Origin: Mariniblastus fucicola
GTDB taxonomy: Bacteria > Planctomycetota > Planctomycetia > Pirellulales > Pirellulaceae
DNA: 64,000 bases
Assembly (NCBI RefSeq): GCF_008087665.1
Contig: NZ_CP042912.1
Span: forward strand, 4,278,001-4,342,000
Direction of reading: 5' to 3'
Shown here piece after piece: positions 9,871-18,145 of the stretch; position 1 is the first letter of the stretch, and every line of letters begins with the position of its first letter. The notes beneath the pieces are model-generated. The model worked only from the letters and a program-made list of their open reading frames with translations, had not been told where the DNA came from and did not search any database. A program made the translations under genes and the position numbers.

Positions 9871-9968
9871 GTTCGGGTTACGCTGCCACGATTTGCGGAC
9901 GGAGGGCGTGACGCTCTTCAGCAGCAACTCTCTCCAGTCGAGGCGTCCATCGCGTCCATTGGCCTCCG

Positions 9969-11750
9969 CTATGGATCGACGAAGTTCGAACCCTCGTCGA
10001 TCAGGCCCAGAGAGTACGCGTTGCCTTGATAGCCATTGCCTCTCATGTAGTTCGACTGGGTACTGGGCGAGAAGTATGCACCGATGCCGCTGTTATTCGA
10101 GCTGTTGTTGAACTGGAACAGGTTCCGTTTCGCGTTGTCGAAAATCGCGCCCACGTTACCACTTCGCTCGACAAGGTTCTCCGCGAAATACGAATCATCT
10201 ACGGCGTAGGCCAGCAGTCCAAACGTCGTGTTTCGATCGGCAGCATTGTTCATGAATCCGTTGAACCGGCTGTTCACCAGCAGGTACCCCATGCCCTGAT
10301 TGTCGCTCGCGTAGTTATTCTGAAACCCGGAGCTTTCTCCGATGTAAAAGAACCCTGCACCGGCACGGTTTCCGATGGCGTCGCAATTGCTGACAAAGCC
10401 TCCGTTGGAAAACAGTTCAAACCCCGCGCCGCCGCTGTCGATCGCCGAGCAATTGGAAATGTAGAAGCCTTCGACGCCGTCGAGCAGAACGCCGCGTCCG
10501 TAGTTTGAGGTCAGCGTGCAGTTTTCGATCGAAACATTGCGACAACCGGTTGCCCGTATCGCGTCCCCAAAGTTGGTCGTAAAAGCGCAGTTTTGAATCT
10601 GCAGTTCACTGGCGGTACCGTAAGCTTCCACGCCGACAGATCCGCGGGCGATCTCCAGGTTCTCGATTTTCACGAACTCTGAATCCACCTGAATCACAGG
10701 CCGATCGCCCCTTGCTCCCATCAATTTTGAATCACCCCGACCTCGGATCGTCAGCGGTTTGTCGAGGTACAAGTTGTCATACCAGTCGGCGGAACCAGGC
10801 AAAACGGTGTCGCCAGGATTCGCAGCAGATACCGCATCCCCGACTGACGCGTACTGTTCCGGGACGCGCCGTTCTTCCGGGACAGAAATTTTAAAGTCAT
10901 CGAAGAGCGCGTATTCGTCTTTGCTCGCTCTCCAGTCATAGTCGCCGCCGAAAAACGTACTGAAAAAGAATCGGTCGATCCCCAGATCCGCAGTGTTTCG
11001 AAACTTGACGTCGTCCCGATCGATTACCAGTCTCCCGTCGATCCATATCCGCAGCAAACCGTCTCGCTGCCGTGGCGTATTCATTCGAACGTGTTGCCGA
11101 ATCGTATACCAGACGCCTGCCTGAAGCACGGGCTCCGTTCCATCACGTTCAACAAAATACTCGGTGTCTTCCTGCTTGCCGTTTTGATCATAGCCAGAGT
11201 TCACATGCTTCGCGTAGGAAATGGCTTTGGTCGAAGTTTGCTGTGGCTGGCCTTGGACCGATTCGAAGTCCGTCCGCCACATCAATCGTCCAGTCCAACC
11301 GTTCCACCCGTCGGCAGGCACACTTCCGCTCGGCGCCTGACCACCGGCGAGTCCGGGAAGTTTTCCACCGCGGACGAAGTCGAAGTTTGATCCAAACTTG
11401 ACTCGATAGACCAACCAGACTTCGTCGTGCTGTTCGTCCAGCTCAACCAACCACTGAGCGCCACCCGCTCCGGGTCCGCTTCCTCCAGCCGGATAGTTGA
11501 CTCGCAAACAAGCGCCGCTGCCGCCGTAGGCCTGTTCGCCGCTCACGATCTGGACGCGTCCCTCGTCAACGCCATTTGAAAATGAAAGCGTGCCGAATTC
11601 CTGAGTGACATCGGACTCTGTCGAAGTCCCGCTGGATCGCTGGTCGAAGTTCACATCCAATAACGTTTGGGCCTGCAGTGCATGGCTGGTGATGAGCGTT
11701 GCCAGAAAAATTGCGCAGGCGACAACCGATCGGGGAGGCTGAAATGGCAT
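9969..11750 (-). CDS. Secreted polysaccharide-lyase-like / right-handed beta-helix fusion
   Basis: 593 residues with a signal peptide (ACAIFLATLITSHALQAQ). Residues about 30-290 resemble a PL14-type lyase beta-jelly-roll (WLVYRVKFGSNFDFVRGGKL, GLLRIWIDGRLVIDRDDV). From about 300 the protein becomes a NosD-like parallel beta-helix with regular IENC/ISNC/N-rich coils (NVSIENCTLTSNYGRGVLL). Cysteines recur in the coil turns (NCAF, NCTL, NCSA, NCDA), which may form a stacked ladder. It is probably an extracellular enzyme or binding protein for an acidic polysaccharide; the activity is inferred. Confidence 0.8.
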   Translation of the reverse strand: MPFQPPRSVVACAIFLATLITSHALQAQTLLDVNFDQRSSGTSTESDVTQEFGTLSFSNGVDEGRVQIVSGEQAYGGSGACLRVNYPAGGSGPGAGGAQWLVELDEQHDEVWLVYRVKFGSNFDFVRGGKLPGLAGGQAPSGSVPADGWNGWTGRLMWRTDFESVQGQPQQTSTKAISYAKHVNSGYDQNGKQEDTEYFVERDGTEPVLQAGVWYTIRQHVRMNTPRQRDGLLRIWIDGRLVIDRDDVKFRNTADLGIDRFFFSTFFGGDYDWRASKDEYALFDDFKISVPEERRVPEQYASVGDAVSAANPGDTVLPGSADWYDNLYLDKPLTIRGRGDSKLMGARGDRPVIQVDSEFVKIENLEIARGSVGVEAYGTASELQIQNCAFTTNFGDAIRATGCRNVSIENCTLTSNYGRGVLLDGVEGFYISNCSAIDSGGAGFELFSNGGFVSNCDAIGNRAGAGFFYIGESSGFQNNYASDNQGMGYLLVNSRFNGFMNNAADRNTTFGLLAYAVDDSYFAENLVERSGNVGAIFDNAKRNLFQFNNSSNNSGIGAYFSPSTQSNYMRGNGYQGNAYSLGLIDEGSNFVDP

Positions 11751-11837
11751 GGGAGTTCAGTGTTGCGAGTCAAAGATGACGAATCGCGGCCGTTGTTGAA
11801 ACGCCGCAATAACATGGTGGTTAACTGAACATCTTAA

Positions 11838-11855
11838 TTGGCCCCCGCTGGCCAA
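11838..11855. other. GC-rich hairpin downstream of the TfoX_C gene
   Basis: Arms TTGGCC and GGCCAA (6 bp) with a 6-base loop lie about 130 bp past the TfoX_C stop on the minus strand. The minus-strand tract after the stem is AATTAAG, a poor U-run. It may be a weak terminator of the two-gene operon; on the plus strand a T5 follows, but no gene reads toward it. Confidence 0.25.
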
Positions 11856-11985
11856 CACGCTTTTTATGCGGTTTTTCCGGCTTCTGATACGCTGAAATCA
11901 GAGCGAGCCCGATTTTCAACGTTGCGTTGCGGTCGGCTCAGCTCAGGCCAGCGTCGCACCGGCGGGCTACGGTTCAGCAGTGGCG

Positions 11986-12288
11986 TTATTTGAACTGGCC
12001 GGACTCGCGCAGATCTGCAGTAAACTTTTTGAATCCGTCTTTGACGACTTCTGGCACTTCGAGCCAATCGACATCGTGGATCGCGCCGTAGAGCGCGTAT
12101 AAATAGGCAGCGTTGCAGGCGTTCCCGCTGCGGCCTTCTTTCTTTCGTCCCAGCAACATACGCAGAAACGTTTCCTCGGCTCCAAGATCGATCACTTGCT
12201 GAGCCACAATGATTCCGACGGCCGCCAGATCTCTTTCGATGGCAGGGCCAAGATTCCGCATTTCAGAGATGGCTCGATCGTCGGACAT
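11986..12288 (-). CDS. TfoX C-terminal-domain protein
   Basis: 100 residues that match only the C-terminal domain of TfoX/Sxy: MRNLGPAIERDLAAVGI, then ACNAAYLYALYGAIHDVDW. The N-terminal TfoX domain is missing, which is common for stand-alone members outside gammaproteobacteria. The helix-hairpin-helix-like fold suggests nucleic-acid or protein binding; a competence role is not implied. Its start lies 3 bases after the stop of the beta-CASP nuclease, so the two are surely cotranscribed. Confidence 0.75.
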   Translation of the reverse strand: MSDDRAISEMRNLGPAIERDLAAVGIIVAQQVIDLGAEETFLRMLLGRKKEGRSGNACNAAYLYALYGAIHDVDWLEVPEVVKDGFKKFTADLRESGQFK

Positions 12289-12291
12289 CGT

Positions 12292-13707
12292 CTACTCCAG
12301 AATCATCTCATCGCCCAAGGCTGGAATGATGACCGGCTGTATCTTGCGTTTTGCAAGTTTTGACTTGAACTCCTCAGCGGGTTCAAGTTCGCAATGCACC
12401 AACGCGATCTTTTTAACGTTGCCTTTGTCGCAAGTATCTTTGGCCCAATCCAGTAGCTCTTCCTGGTCGGCGTGACCACTGCTGCCTTCGAGCTTCGCGA
12501 CCTTGCAATTAAGTTCATACTCTTCGCCGTAGATCCGGACTTTGTCGAGCGACTGATCGAGAATGATTCGGCCGAGGGTATGCGGAGCCTGATAGCCAGC
12601 AAACAGAACGGTCGTGTTTTCTTTTTCAATATTGTTTTTTAGGTGGTGCAAAATTCGACCACCTTCACACATCCCGGAAGCGCTGATGATCACAGCAGGC
12701 TCCTTCAACCTGTTAAGCGCTTTGGAAAGCTCAGTCTTGCGAACGTAGATCAGATCGCGAAACATCAGCGGATCCTGATCGTCTTCTTCGAGGATGGCGT
12801 TAACCATGTCATCGTCAAAGCATTCAACATGTGAGCGAAAAACGTCTGTCGCGTTGACTGCTAACGGGCTGTCGACGAAGACTTTGATCTTTGGCAGTTC
12901 GCCATTTTCCGCCAACAGGTTCAGGCGATAGACGATCTCCTGCGTCCGGCCGACCGAGAATGCCGGAATGATCAGCTTGCCGCCGGCGTCCCAGGTTTCC
13001 TGTACCGCTTTCTTGAGCACTTTGGTCGCGTCGGCGCCTTTTTTATGGTTTCGATTTCCATAAGTCGATTCCATGATGATGTAGTCCACGTTGGCCACGG
13101 TTTCCGGATCGCGAAGGATCGGAACTTTGGCTCGACCAATGTCACCACTAAAGACCAGTTTCGTTGGCTTGTCTTCTGGATTGTCTCGCAGGTCCAGTTC
13201 GACAGTTGCGGCACCCAGCATATGTCCGGCAAAGTGAAATTCACAGTCCACCCCTTCGACAGGCGAGAATCGCTGCATGTATTCGACGGTGCGAAACTGC
13301 TTCAGCGTCTGTGTAGCGTGTCGCTGATCGTAGAGCGGCTCAAAGAGAGTCTGCTTTTTCCTTTTACGCCTGCGGTTGACGTATTTGACGTCATTGACTT
13401 GAATCTTGGCGCTGTCGAGCAACATGAAGGCAGCCAAATCACGTGTCGCCGAAGTCGAATAGATCGGCCCACGGAAACCACCGCGAACCAGCGATGGAAG
13501 ATTTCCGCTGTGGTCGATGTGCGCGTGCGAAAGTATCACGGCGTCGATAGTCTTTGGATCGAAAGGCAACGTCTTGTTACGTTCGAACGCGATTTTTCGC
13601 CGCCCCTGGTACATGCCACAGTCCAGCAAAACGCGTTTGCCGGCGACGTGAACCAGATGCATGGAACCGGTAACGGTTTGAGCCGCACCCCAAAATTGAA
13701 CTTTCAT
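12292..13707 (-). CDS. Beta-CASP metallo-beta-lactamase RNA nuclease
   Basis: 471 residues, the size of bacterial and archaeal single-module CPSF73-like nucleases. Zinc ligands are H61, H63, D65 and H66 in SHAHIDHSGNLP. The FAGHMLGAATVEL and FSGDIG motifs and the beta-CASP block (IIPAFSVGRTQEI, DSPLA) follow. The RNA-specificity C-terminus has ISASGMCEGGRILHHL and GYQAPHTLGR. It likely cleaves or trims RNA in the cytoplasm; RNase J is longer, so this is a separate family. AAGGA five bases before ATG supports the start. It is upstream of and coupled to the TfoX_C gene. Confidence 0.9.
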   Translation of the reverse strand: MKVQFWGAAQTVTGSMHLVHVAGKRVLLDCGMYQGRRKIAFERNKTLPFDPKTIDAVILSHAHIDHSGNLPSLVRGGFRGPIYSTSATRDLAAFMLLDSAKIQVNDVKYVNRRRKRKKQTLFEPLYDQRHATQTLKQFRTVEYMQRFSPVEGVDCEFHFAGHMLGAATVELDLRDNPEDKPTKLVFSGDIGRAKVPILRDPETVANVDYIIMESTYGNRNHKKGADATKVLKKAVQETWDAGGKLIIPAFSVGRTQEIVYRLNLLAENGELPKIKVFVDSPLAVNATDVFRSHVECFDDDMVNAILEEDDQDPLMFRDLIYVRKTELSKALNRLKEPAVIISASGMCEGGRILHHLKNNIEKENTTVLFAGYQAPHTLGRIILDQSLDKVRIYGEEYELNCKVAKLEGSSGHADQEELLDWAKDTCDKGNVKKIALVHCELEPAEEFKSKLAKRKIQPVIIPALGDEMILE

Positions 13708-13826
13708 GGGAATCCTTGTTTTGAGGGACAGGCTCGGTGGCTGCCATCGCTGTGTAGCGGAACTTTAAAACGCGCCGAAATTGCAATGTCGGTCAATGCC
13801 ATGACGACTTGCAGTGACTTTCAATC

Positions 13827-14393
13827 CTAGGACTTTACGCGTTCGACATATTCGCCGGTACGAGTGTCGATACGAATCACGTCGCCCATGTTGATGAAAA
13901 TCGGAGTTTGAAATTCGCCGCCGGTTTCAGCTTTGATAGGCTTGCGAACGTTCGTCGAAGTATCACCCTTGGCTCCCGGCTCGCAATACTCAACGGCCAG
14001 TTCGACGAAGTTCGGCGGAGTCATCAGAATCGGATTGCCATCAAAGAAAGTCATTTGGCAAACCATTTCGTCTTTCAGATACTTCCAGTCGTCACCAATT
14101 TGTTCGGCCGACATTTCGTACTGCTCGTAAGTTTGGTCGTCCATGAAAACGTAAGTGTCGCCGGACTTGTAGAGAAACTTGACGTTGGTCTCCATGATCT
14201 CTGCTTCTTCGAGCGTATCGTTGCCCTTGAAGGTACGGTCGAGCGTCGTGCCACGAAGCAGGTTCTTCAGTTTGCAGATGTACATGGCGTTGCCCTTGCC
14301 GGGCTTTTTGAACTCCATGCTGGTCATGACGTAGGGCTCGCCATTGATTTGAACTTTGAGTCCTTTTCTGAAATCGCTTGATTTGTAGGCCAC
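13827..14393 (-). CDS. efp: Elongation factor P
   Basis: 188 residues, the canonical EF-P length, from a GTG start (VAYKSSDFRKGLKV). The KOW-like domain I has the modification loop FKKPGKGNAMY; its tip lysine is K33, equivalent to the residue lysylated in EpmA/EpmB organisms. Two OB domains follow, ending in the EF-P signature (TPIFINMGDVIRIDTRTGEY). EF-P relieves ribosome stalling at polyproline. In-frame sequence upstream of GTG is open but not homologous. It is divergent from epmB, whose product acts on it. Confidence 0.96.
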   Translation of the reverse strand: MAYKSSDFRKGLKVQINGEPYVMTSMEFKKPGKGNAMYICKLKNLLRGTTLDRTFKGNDTLEEAEIMETNVKFLYKSGDTYVFMDDQTYEQYEMSAEQIGDDWKYLKDEMVCQMTFFDGNPILMTPPNFVELAVEYCEPGAKGDTSTNVRKPIKAETGGEFQTPIFINMGDVIRIDTRTGEYVERVKS

Positions 14394-14427
14394 GTCCGGT
14401 CTCGCTCTGGGTCTGATGGTTTGATCT

Positions 14428-14455
14428 GGTATAAAGTGCGATTCAGTTGTGACAA
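14428..14455 (-). promoter_or_regulatory. Candidate sigma70-type promoter of efp
   Basis: On the minus strand TTGTCA (14455-14450, one mismatch to TTGACA) is followed after 16 bases by TATACC (14433-14428). This places the start of transcription about 30 bases before the efp GTG. The -35 box overlaps the GTG start codon of epmB on the opposite strand. It is a consensus match only. Confidence 0.4.
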
Positions 14456-15504
14456 CAAACGGCGATCGCATCGAAGTGGAAATTTTAGCGAATCCTGACA
14501 ATTCTGTAACGGGCACCTGGAGCTGGCAGCAGCACATGAAACGGGCAATTCGCTCGGTCAACACGCTGTTGTCGATGATTGAGCTGGAATCAAAAGTCCA
14601 GGATTTGACCGATGAAGCCAGTGACTTTCCTCTATTCGTGCCTTTGCCGTACCTCGAACGAATCGAAAAAGGCAATTCTGACGATCCGCTGTTACGGCAA
14701 GTTCTACCGGTCGCAGACGAGAGAGAATCCCCAGAACATTTTTCGATCGACCCTCTCGGCGAGCAGTCCGCGACGCTTCGCGATGGCCTGATACAGAAAT
14801 ATCAAAAGCGCGTTCTGGTGATCGCCAGCCGAACCTGCGCGATCAATTGCCGATACTGTTTCCGGCGTCACTTCCCCTACGAAACCGCTGCGCTGGGCGA
14901 CCAACGTTGGTCCGAGACGATTGATTCGATTGCTGCGGACGACACGATCAACGAAGTGATTCTTAGCGGCGGCGATCCGCTGACGGTTACCGACGAGAAA
15001 CTCGCAGACGTTTTTAACCGACTTGAAGCCGTAGAACATCTGCAAAGAATCCGTTTACATACGCGATTGCCGATCGTGATCCCTCAGCGCGTGACCGATG
15101 GGTTGCTGAAGATGATCGGAAAGTTTCGCCGATCGCGAACGGGTCGTCAGGTCGTGATGGTCGTGCACTCCAATCACGCCAATGAGATCGATGACGCCGT
15201 TTGCAGATCGCTAAGTCGGCTATCGGATTCAGCGACCCAACTACTAAACCAGTCAGTGCTGCTTGCTGGTGTGAACGATGACACAGACACGCTGGTCCGG
15301 CTAAGCGAACGTTTGCTTTCGGCGAACACGTTACCGTACTATTTGCACCAACTTGACCCCGTCGAAGGGACGGCTCATTTCGAAGTCCCCGTGTCGACTG
15401 GCTTGAAACTGATCGAAGAAATCCGGGCACGGCTTCCGGGCTACGCCGTTCCACGATACGTTCAGGAACTCGCCGGAGAACCGGGCAAGACGGTTCTGGC
15501 CTGA
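14449..15504 (+). CDS. epmB: EF-P (R)-beta-lysine formation: lysine 2,3-aminomutase EpmB
   Basis: 351 residues, close to E. coli EpmB (342) and shorter than clostridial KamA. The radical-SAM cluster cysteines are C130, C134 and C137 in CAINCRYCFRRHFPY. The N-terminal NSDDPLLRQVLP and C-terminal LPYYLHQLDPVEGTAHFEV are typical of EpmB. The enzyme converts L-alpha-lysine to (R)-beta-lysine for attachment to EF-P by EpmA. The GTG start is kept because the residues before ATG 14536 align with the family N-terminus. EpmA is not in the window. Confidence 0.92.
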   Translation: MTTNGDRIEVEILANPDNSVTGTWSWQQHMKRAIRSVNTLLSMIELESKVQDLTDEASDFPLFVPLPYLERIEKGNSDDPLLRQVLPVADERESPEHFSIDPLGEQSATLRDGLIQKYQKRVLVIASRTCAINCRYCFRRHFPYETAALGDQRWSETIDSIAADDTINEVILSGGDPLTVTDEKLADVFNRLEAVEHLQRIRLHTRLPIVIPQRVTDGLLKMIGKFRRSRTGRQVVMVVHSNHANEIDDAVCRSLSRLSDSATQLLNQSVLLAGVNDDTDTLVRLSERLLSANTLPYYLHQLDPVEGTAHFEVPVSTGLKLIEEIRARLPGYAVPRYVQELAGEPGKTVLA

Positions 15505-15521
15505 TTCCAGAACGGGCTTTT
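15493..15521 (+). terminator. Possible intrinsic terminator of epmB
   Basis: GTTCTGG (15493-15499) pairs perfectly with CCAGAAC (15507-15513) across a 7-base loop containing the epmB stop codon, followed by GGGCTTTTT. The stem is short and the T-run starts four bases after it, so efficiency is uncertain. Confidence 0.4.
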
Positions 15522-15527
15522 TAATCG

Positions 15528-15533
15528 TATAAT
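15528..15533 (+). promoter_or_regulatory. Candidate -10 box for the response regulator gene
   Basis: A perfect TATAAT lies 39 bases upstream of the response regulator ATG, directly after the epmB terminator candidate. The matching -35 position (TTCCAG, 17-base spacer) is weak, so activation or another sigma factor may be involved. Confidence 0.35.
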
Positions 15534-15571
15534 TTGCACTCGCCAAATCAACTTCAAGACCACTATCCGCC

Positions 15572-16009
15572 ATGGAAACATCTCAAACCCACCGCATCCT
15601 GATCGCCGATGACAATCAGGCGAACTGCGAATTGCTCGAAGCCTATCTCGCCAGCATGGATTGCGAAACGGAAATCGCAATCGACGGGCAGGAGGCGTTC
15701 GACAAAGCGGTCTCGTTCAAACCGGACCTGATTCTGCTGGACGTAATGATGCCCAAGCTTTCCGGTTTTGAAGTTTGCCAGAAGATCAAATCGGATCCGG
15801 CACTCGCGGGGATCATGGTTTTAATGGTGACCGCGCTTAACGAACTTGGTGATATCGAGCGGGCGGTCGACGCGGGGACGAACGACTTTTTGTCCAAGCC
15901 TGTGAATCGGATCGAGTTTCTCAAACGAGTCGAAAATCTCTTGAAACTCAAAGGCGTCACGGACGAGAACGAACGCTTGCGCCAGTACATCCAGCAAATG
16001 GAAGAGTAG
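15572..16009 (+). CDS. Single-domain response regulator (CheY/PleD-like receiver)
   Basis: 145 residues forming one receiver domain. The acidic pocket is D13/D14, the phospho-acceptor D57 (LILLDVMMP), and the conserved Thr and Lys are in MVTAL and LSKPVN. A short helical tail of about 20 residues (ENERLRQYIQQMEE) replaces an output domain, so it must act through protein-protein contact or phosphotransfer. No histidine kinase is adjacent. It has its own possible TATAAT and is convergent with the methyltransferase. Confidence 0.92.
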   Translation: METSQTHRILIADDNQANCELLEAYLASMDCETEIAIDGQEAFDKAVSFKPDLILLDVMMPKLSGFEVCQKIKSDPALAGIMVLMVTALNELGDIERAVDAGTNDFLSKPVNRIEFLKRVENLLKLKGVTDENERLRQYIQQMEE

Positions 16010-16078
16010 AGCCGAACGCCGGTTCGATTTCGGCGATCTGCAACTGACACACAATCTCGGCCCGAAAGCCAAAGCCAT

Positions 16079-16759
16079 CTAACAACGTCGCGCGACAATG
16101 CTTTGGAACAGGATCGGGCCTTTTTTAGCGAATCGAAAATATTCTGTGTGCTCCCAATTGAGCCCGGCGTCGCTGAAGAAAGCCGGGTAGTCGTAGTTCT
16201 CGTGCCACGGCACCAGTCCCATCAACCAAAACGATCCCATCGCCAACTTCAGATAGAAAATATTGAAGGCTTTGGCCAGCGGATTTCCCTGAGCCGTCGA
16301 AACGTCTGCGATCAGATACTTGCCGCCGTCGCGGACAAACGTCGCGGTATGAGCCATCATTTTCGCCATGTCGTCGCGTCGAAACACGTTTAGAAAATAG
16401 TTTGCGGCGACAACATCGTAGTGTCCGATCCGATCGTGATCGTAAGCGTTGACACAGACAAGTTCGGCGGACAGATTTTCCTCATCAAGCTTTTTCTGCA
16501 CCTGTTCCAGCATCCCCTGCGAGATGTCGATGCAAGTGACTTTCGCGCCGTGCCTGGCCGCCATCACTGCGTCTTCGCCGGCTCCAGCGCCGAGGTACAA
16601 CACCGTGTCGCCGGGCTCGATGTGCTGCATCTGATACTGTTTGGTCTTTCGAATCTGATTCGTCGAATAGATTTTGGCACTTTTTTCATAGAACCATGCG
16701 GCCCGATCGTAATTGCGGCCAAGCGCTTTGTCTTTTTCCGATATCTTCGATGAAGTCAC
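16079..16759 (-). CDS. Class I SAM-dependent methyltransferase
   Basis: About 226 residues from GTG 16759 (VTSSKISEKDKALGRNYD). SAM motif I is VLYLGAGAGEDA near residue 54, then VTCIDIS (motif II) and YDVVAANYFLNVF. The late hydrophobic patch (LKLAMGSFWLMGLVPW) suggests a lipid or quinone-like substrate and recalls UbiE/phospholipid methyltransferases, but this is inference. A longer reading to 16858 would run into the opposing lipoprotein gene, and the GTG start has GGGAA upstream. Confidence 0.8.
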   Translation of the reverse strand: MTSSKISEKDKALGRNYDRAAWFYEKSAKIYSTNQIRKTKQYQMQHIEPGDTVLYLGAGAGEDAVMAARHGAKVTCIDISQGMLEQVQKKLDEENLSAELVCVNAYDHDRIGHYDVVAANYFLNVFRRDDMAKMMAHTATFVRDGGKYLIADVSTAQGNPLAKAFNIFYLKLAMGSFWLMGLVPWHENYDYPAFFSDAGLNWEHTEYFRFAKKGPILFQSIVARRC

Positions 16760-16842
16760 GCGACGGTTCCCGGTAGGTTGAATCGTCTGATATCGTTGCG
16801 GATGTTTAGCGACATCGCAACAGAGCTTCCCCGGAGAACGAA

Positions 16843-17757
16843 ATGCATTCTGATTCACGAAACTGCCGACCTGCGATCACGATGCTAATTGCTTTCACAC
16901 TCGTCACCGCTCTAGGAATCGGCTGCGGCCCAGACGAACAGGCGAAAAAGGCGAAAGCCAGGCCTTCTGCTCCGCTCTCCTCCCGTGAGATTAAATTTCC
17001 GGCAATGGCCGTGGACGGGGGAACCGTCTACGTCGCCCAACAGCCAGATTCGTCGGATGAACTTTCGATCGACCAGCTTATTCTGCGAGCGGATCAGGAA
17101 CTGGCCAGCGGCAACATCGACGAAGCACTTTCGCTGATTGCCAAAGTCCGCGATCAGGAAGACACTGCGATCTATTTCAAACAGTCGGTCGCCCGAATCC
17201 TGTTCGGTGCCGGAGAGATGGACGCCGCAGTCGAAGTCTATGACGAGATCCTGAAAGAACGTCCCGATATGAAGCCGCAACTTTGGCAACGCGGTTTGGC
17301 GTTGTACTACGCGGGGCAGTTCGAGAAAGGAGTCGAACAGTTTGAAACGCACCAAACCTACAATTCACAGGACGTTGAAAACTCGGTTTGGCATATGCTT
17401 TGTCAGTCGCAGTTGTCGTCGGTCGAAGAGGCTCGCGAAAAGATGATCCAGATCGATGAAGACACCCGGATCCCGATGAAACAGGTTTTCGAAATGTTCG
17501 CCGGTTCAGGATCGCCTGAGGCCGTCTTTGAGGCCTGTAGCTACGATCCCCAGAACCCTCAACGAAACGGTTCGATTTATCACGGTTTGCTCTACGTTGG
17601 ACTTTTTCAGGAAATGAATGGCGACCAGGAAGCGTCAAACGAAACGATGCGAAAGGCGCTCAAGTGCAAGCCGTTGATGGTTGGCCTGATGGCGCATGTT
17701 GCGGAAGGGCATCTGCGAGCCCGCAAGGCTTACCCAGTCGACGCGAAAGAAGACTGA
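16843..17757 (+). CDS. TPR-containing lipoprotein
   Basis: 304 residues. The lipoprotein signal peptide ends in lipobox ALGIGC (Cys about 28). After a disordered linker, several TPR-like helical pairs are visible (ADQELASGNIDEALSLIAKV, ARILFGAGEMDAAVEVYDEI, GLALYYAGQFEKGVEQFETH). It is probably anchored in a periplasm-facing membrane as a scaffold. No partner is evident; the neighbours on both sides are unrelated and on the other strand or independent. Confidence 0.85.
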   Translation: MHSDSRNCRPAITMLIAFTLVTALGIGCGPDEQAKKAKARPSAPLSSREIKFPAMAVDGGTVYVAQQPDSSDELSIDQLILRADQELASGNIDEALSLIAKVRDQEDTAIYFKQSVARILFGAGEMDAAVEVYDEILKERPDMKPQLWQRGLALYYAGQFEKGVEQFETHQTYNSQDVENSVWHMLCQSQLSSVEEAREKMIQIDEDTRIPMKQVFEMFAGSGSPEAVFEACSYDPQNPQRNGSIYHGLLYVGLFQEMNGDQEASNETMRKALKCKPLMVGLMAHVAEGHLRARKAYPVDAKED

Positions 17758-17760
17758 CGC

Positions 17761-17799
17761 TGTTGTCAGTTTGATCTGACCGTTGCTCTTTTGACAACA
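17761..17799. repeat. 8-bp inverted repeat after the TPR lipoprotein gene
   Basis: TGTTGTCA (17761-17768) and TGACAACA (17792-17799) are perfect reverse complements separated by 23 bases, starting three bases after the stop. The second arm contains a TTGACA -35-like hexamer. No T-run follows, so a binding site for a dimeric regulator of the small downstream ORF is as likely as a terminator. Confidence 0.3.
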
Positions 17800-17920
17800 C
17801 ATCTTTCGGATCCATGTGCGAAAAACCCGGATTTCACCGCGTCTCAGGGTTTGGCACGGGAATTGAAATTACTTTCTTGCATCAGCGAATACTTCTCCCC
17901 CAACACGACAGGTGAACGCG

Positions 17921-18025
17921 ATGAAGAACATCCAATCGTCCAAGAGCTACGACGTACAACGACCGTATCTGATTCTGTTCTGTGCCACGATGCTTGGTGT
18001 CTTGACCAGCACTCTGATTCAGTAA
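17921..18025 (+). CDS. Small single-span membrane peptide (34 aa), unannotated type
   Basis: ATG at 17921 opens a 34-codon frame: a basic head (MKNIQSSKSYDVQRP), then a hydrophobic segment YLILFCATMLGVLTSTLIQ, ending in TAA. AGGTGA lies five bases before the start codon, one of the best ribosome-binding sites in the window. A bidirectional terminator lies 45 bases downstream. It is too short for usual gene callers. It could be a membrane regulator or small toxin-like peptide; no antitoxin is visible, and the function is unknown. Confidence 0.5.
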   Translation: MKNIQSSKSYDVQRPYLILFCATMLGVLTSTLIQ

Positions 18026-18061
18026 GCAAAACCCTTGGACCGGCGGTGGTCATTTCTCAGG

Positions 18062-18105
18062 GTCAAAAAAAAATCGCCGGGCGATTGATATCGCACGGCG
18101 ATTTT
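18062..18105 (-). terminator. Strong intrinsic terminator (vWA gene), possibly bidirectional
   Basis: AAAATCGCCG (18070-18079) pairs perfectly with CGGCGATTTT (18096-18105), with an inner GCGAT/ATCGC stem in the loop. Read on the minus strand the hairpin is followed by nine T residues, the canonical form, about 40 bases after the vWA stop. On the plus strand only four T residues follow, so it may stop the small ORF transcript less efficiently. Confidence 0.8.
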
Positions 18106-18145
18106 GCTCGCAAGCTTCCGGAAGAAAACGGATTCGTTGTCGTCG

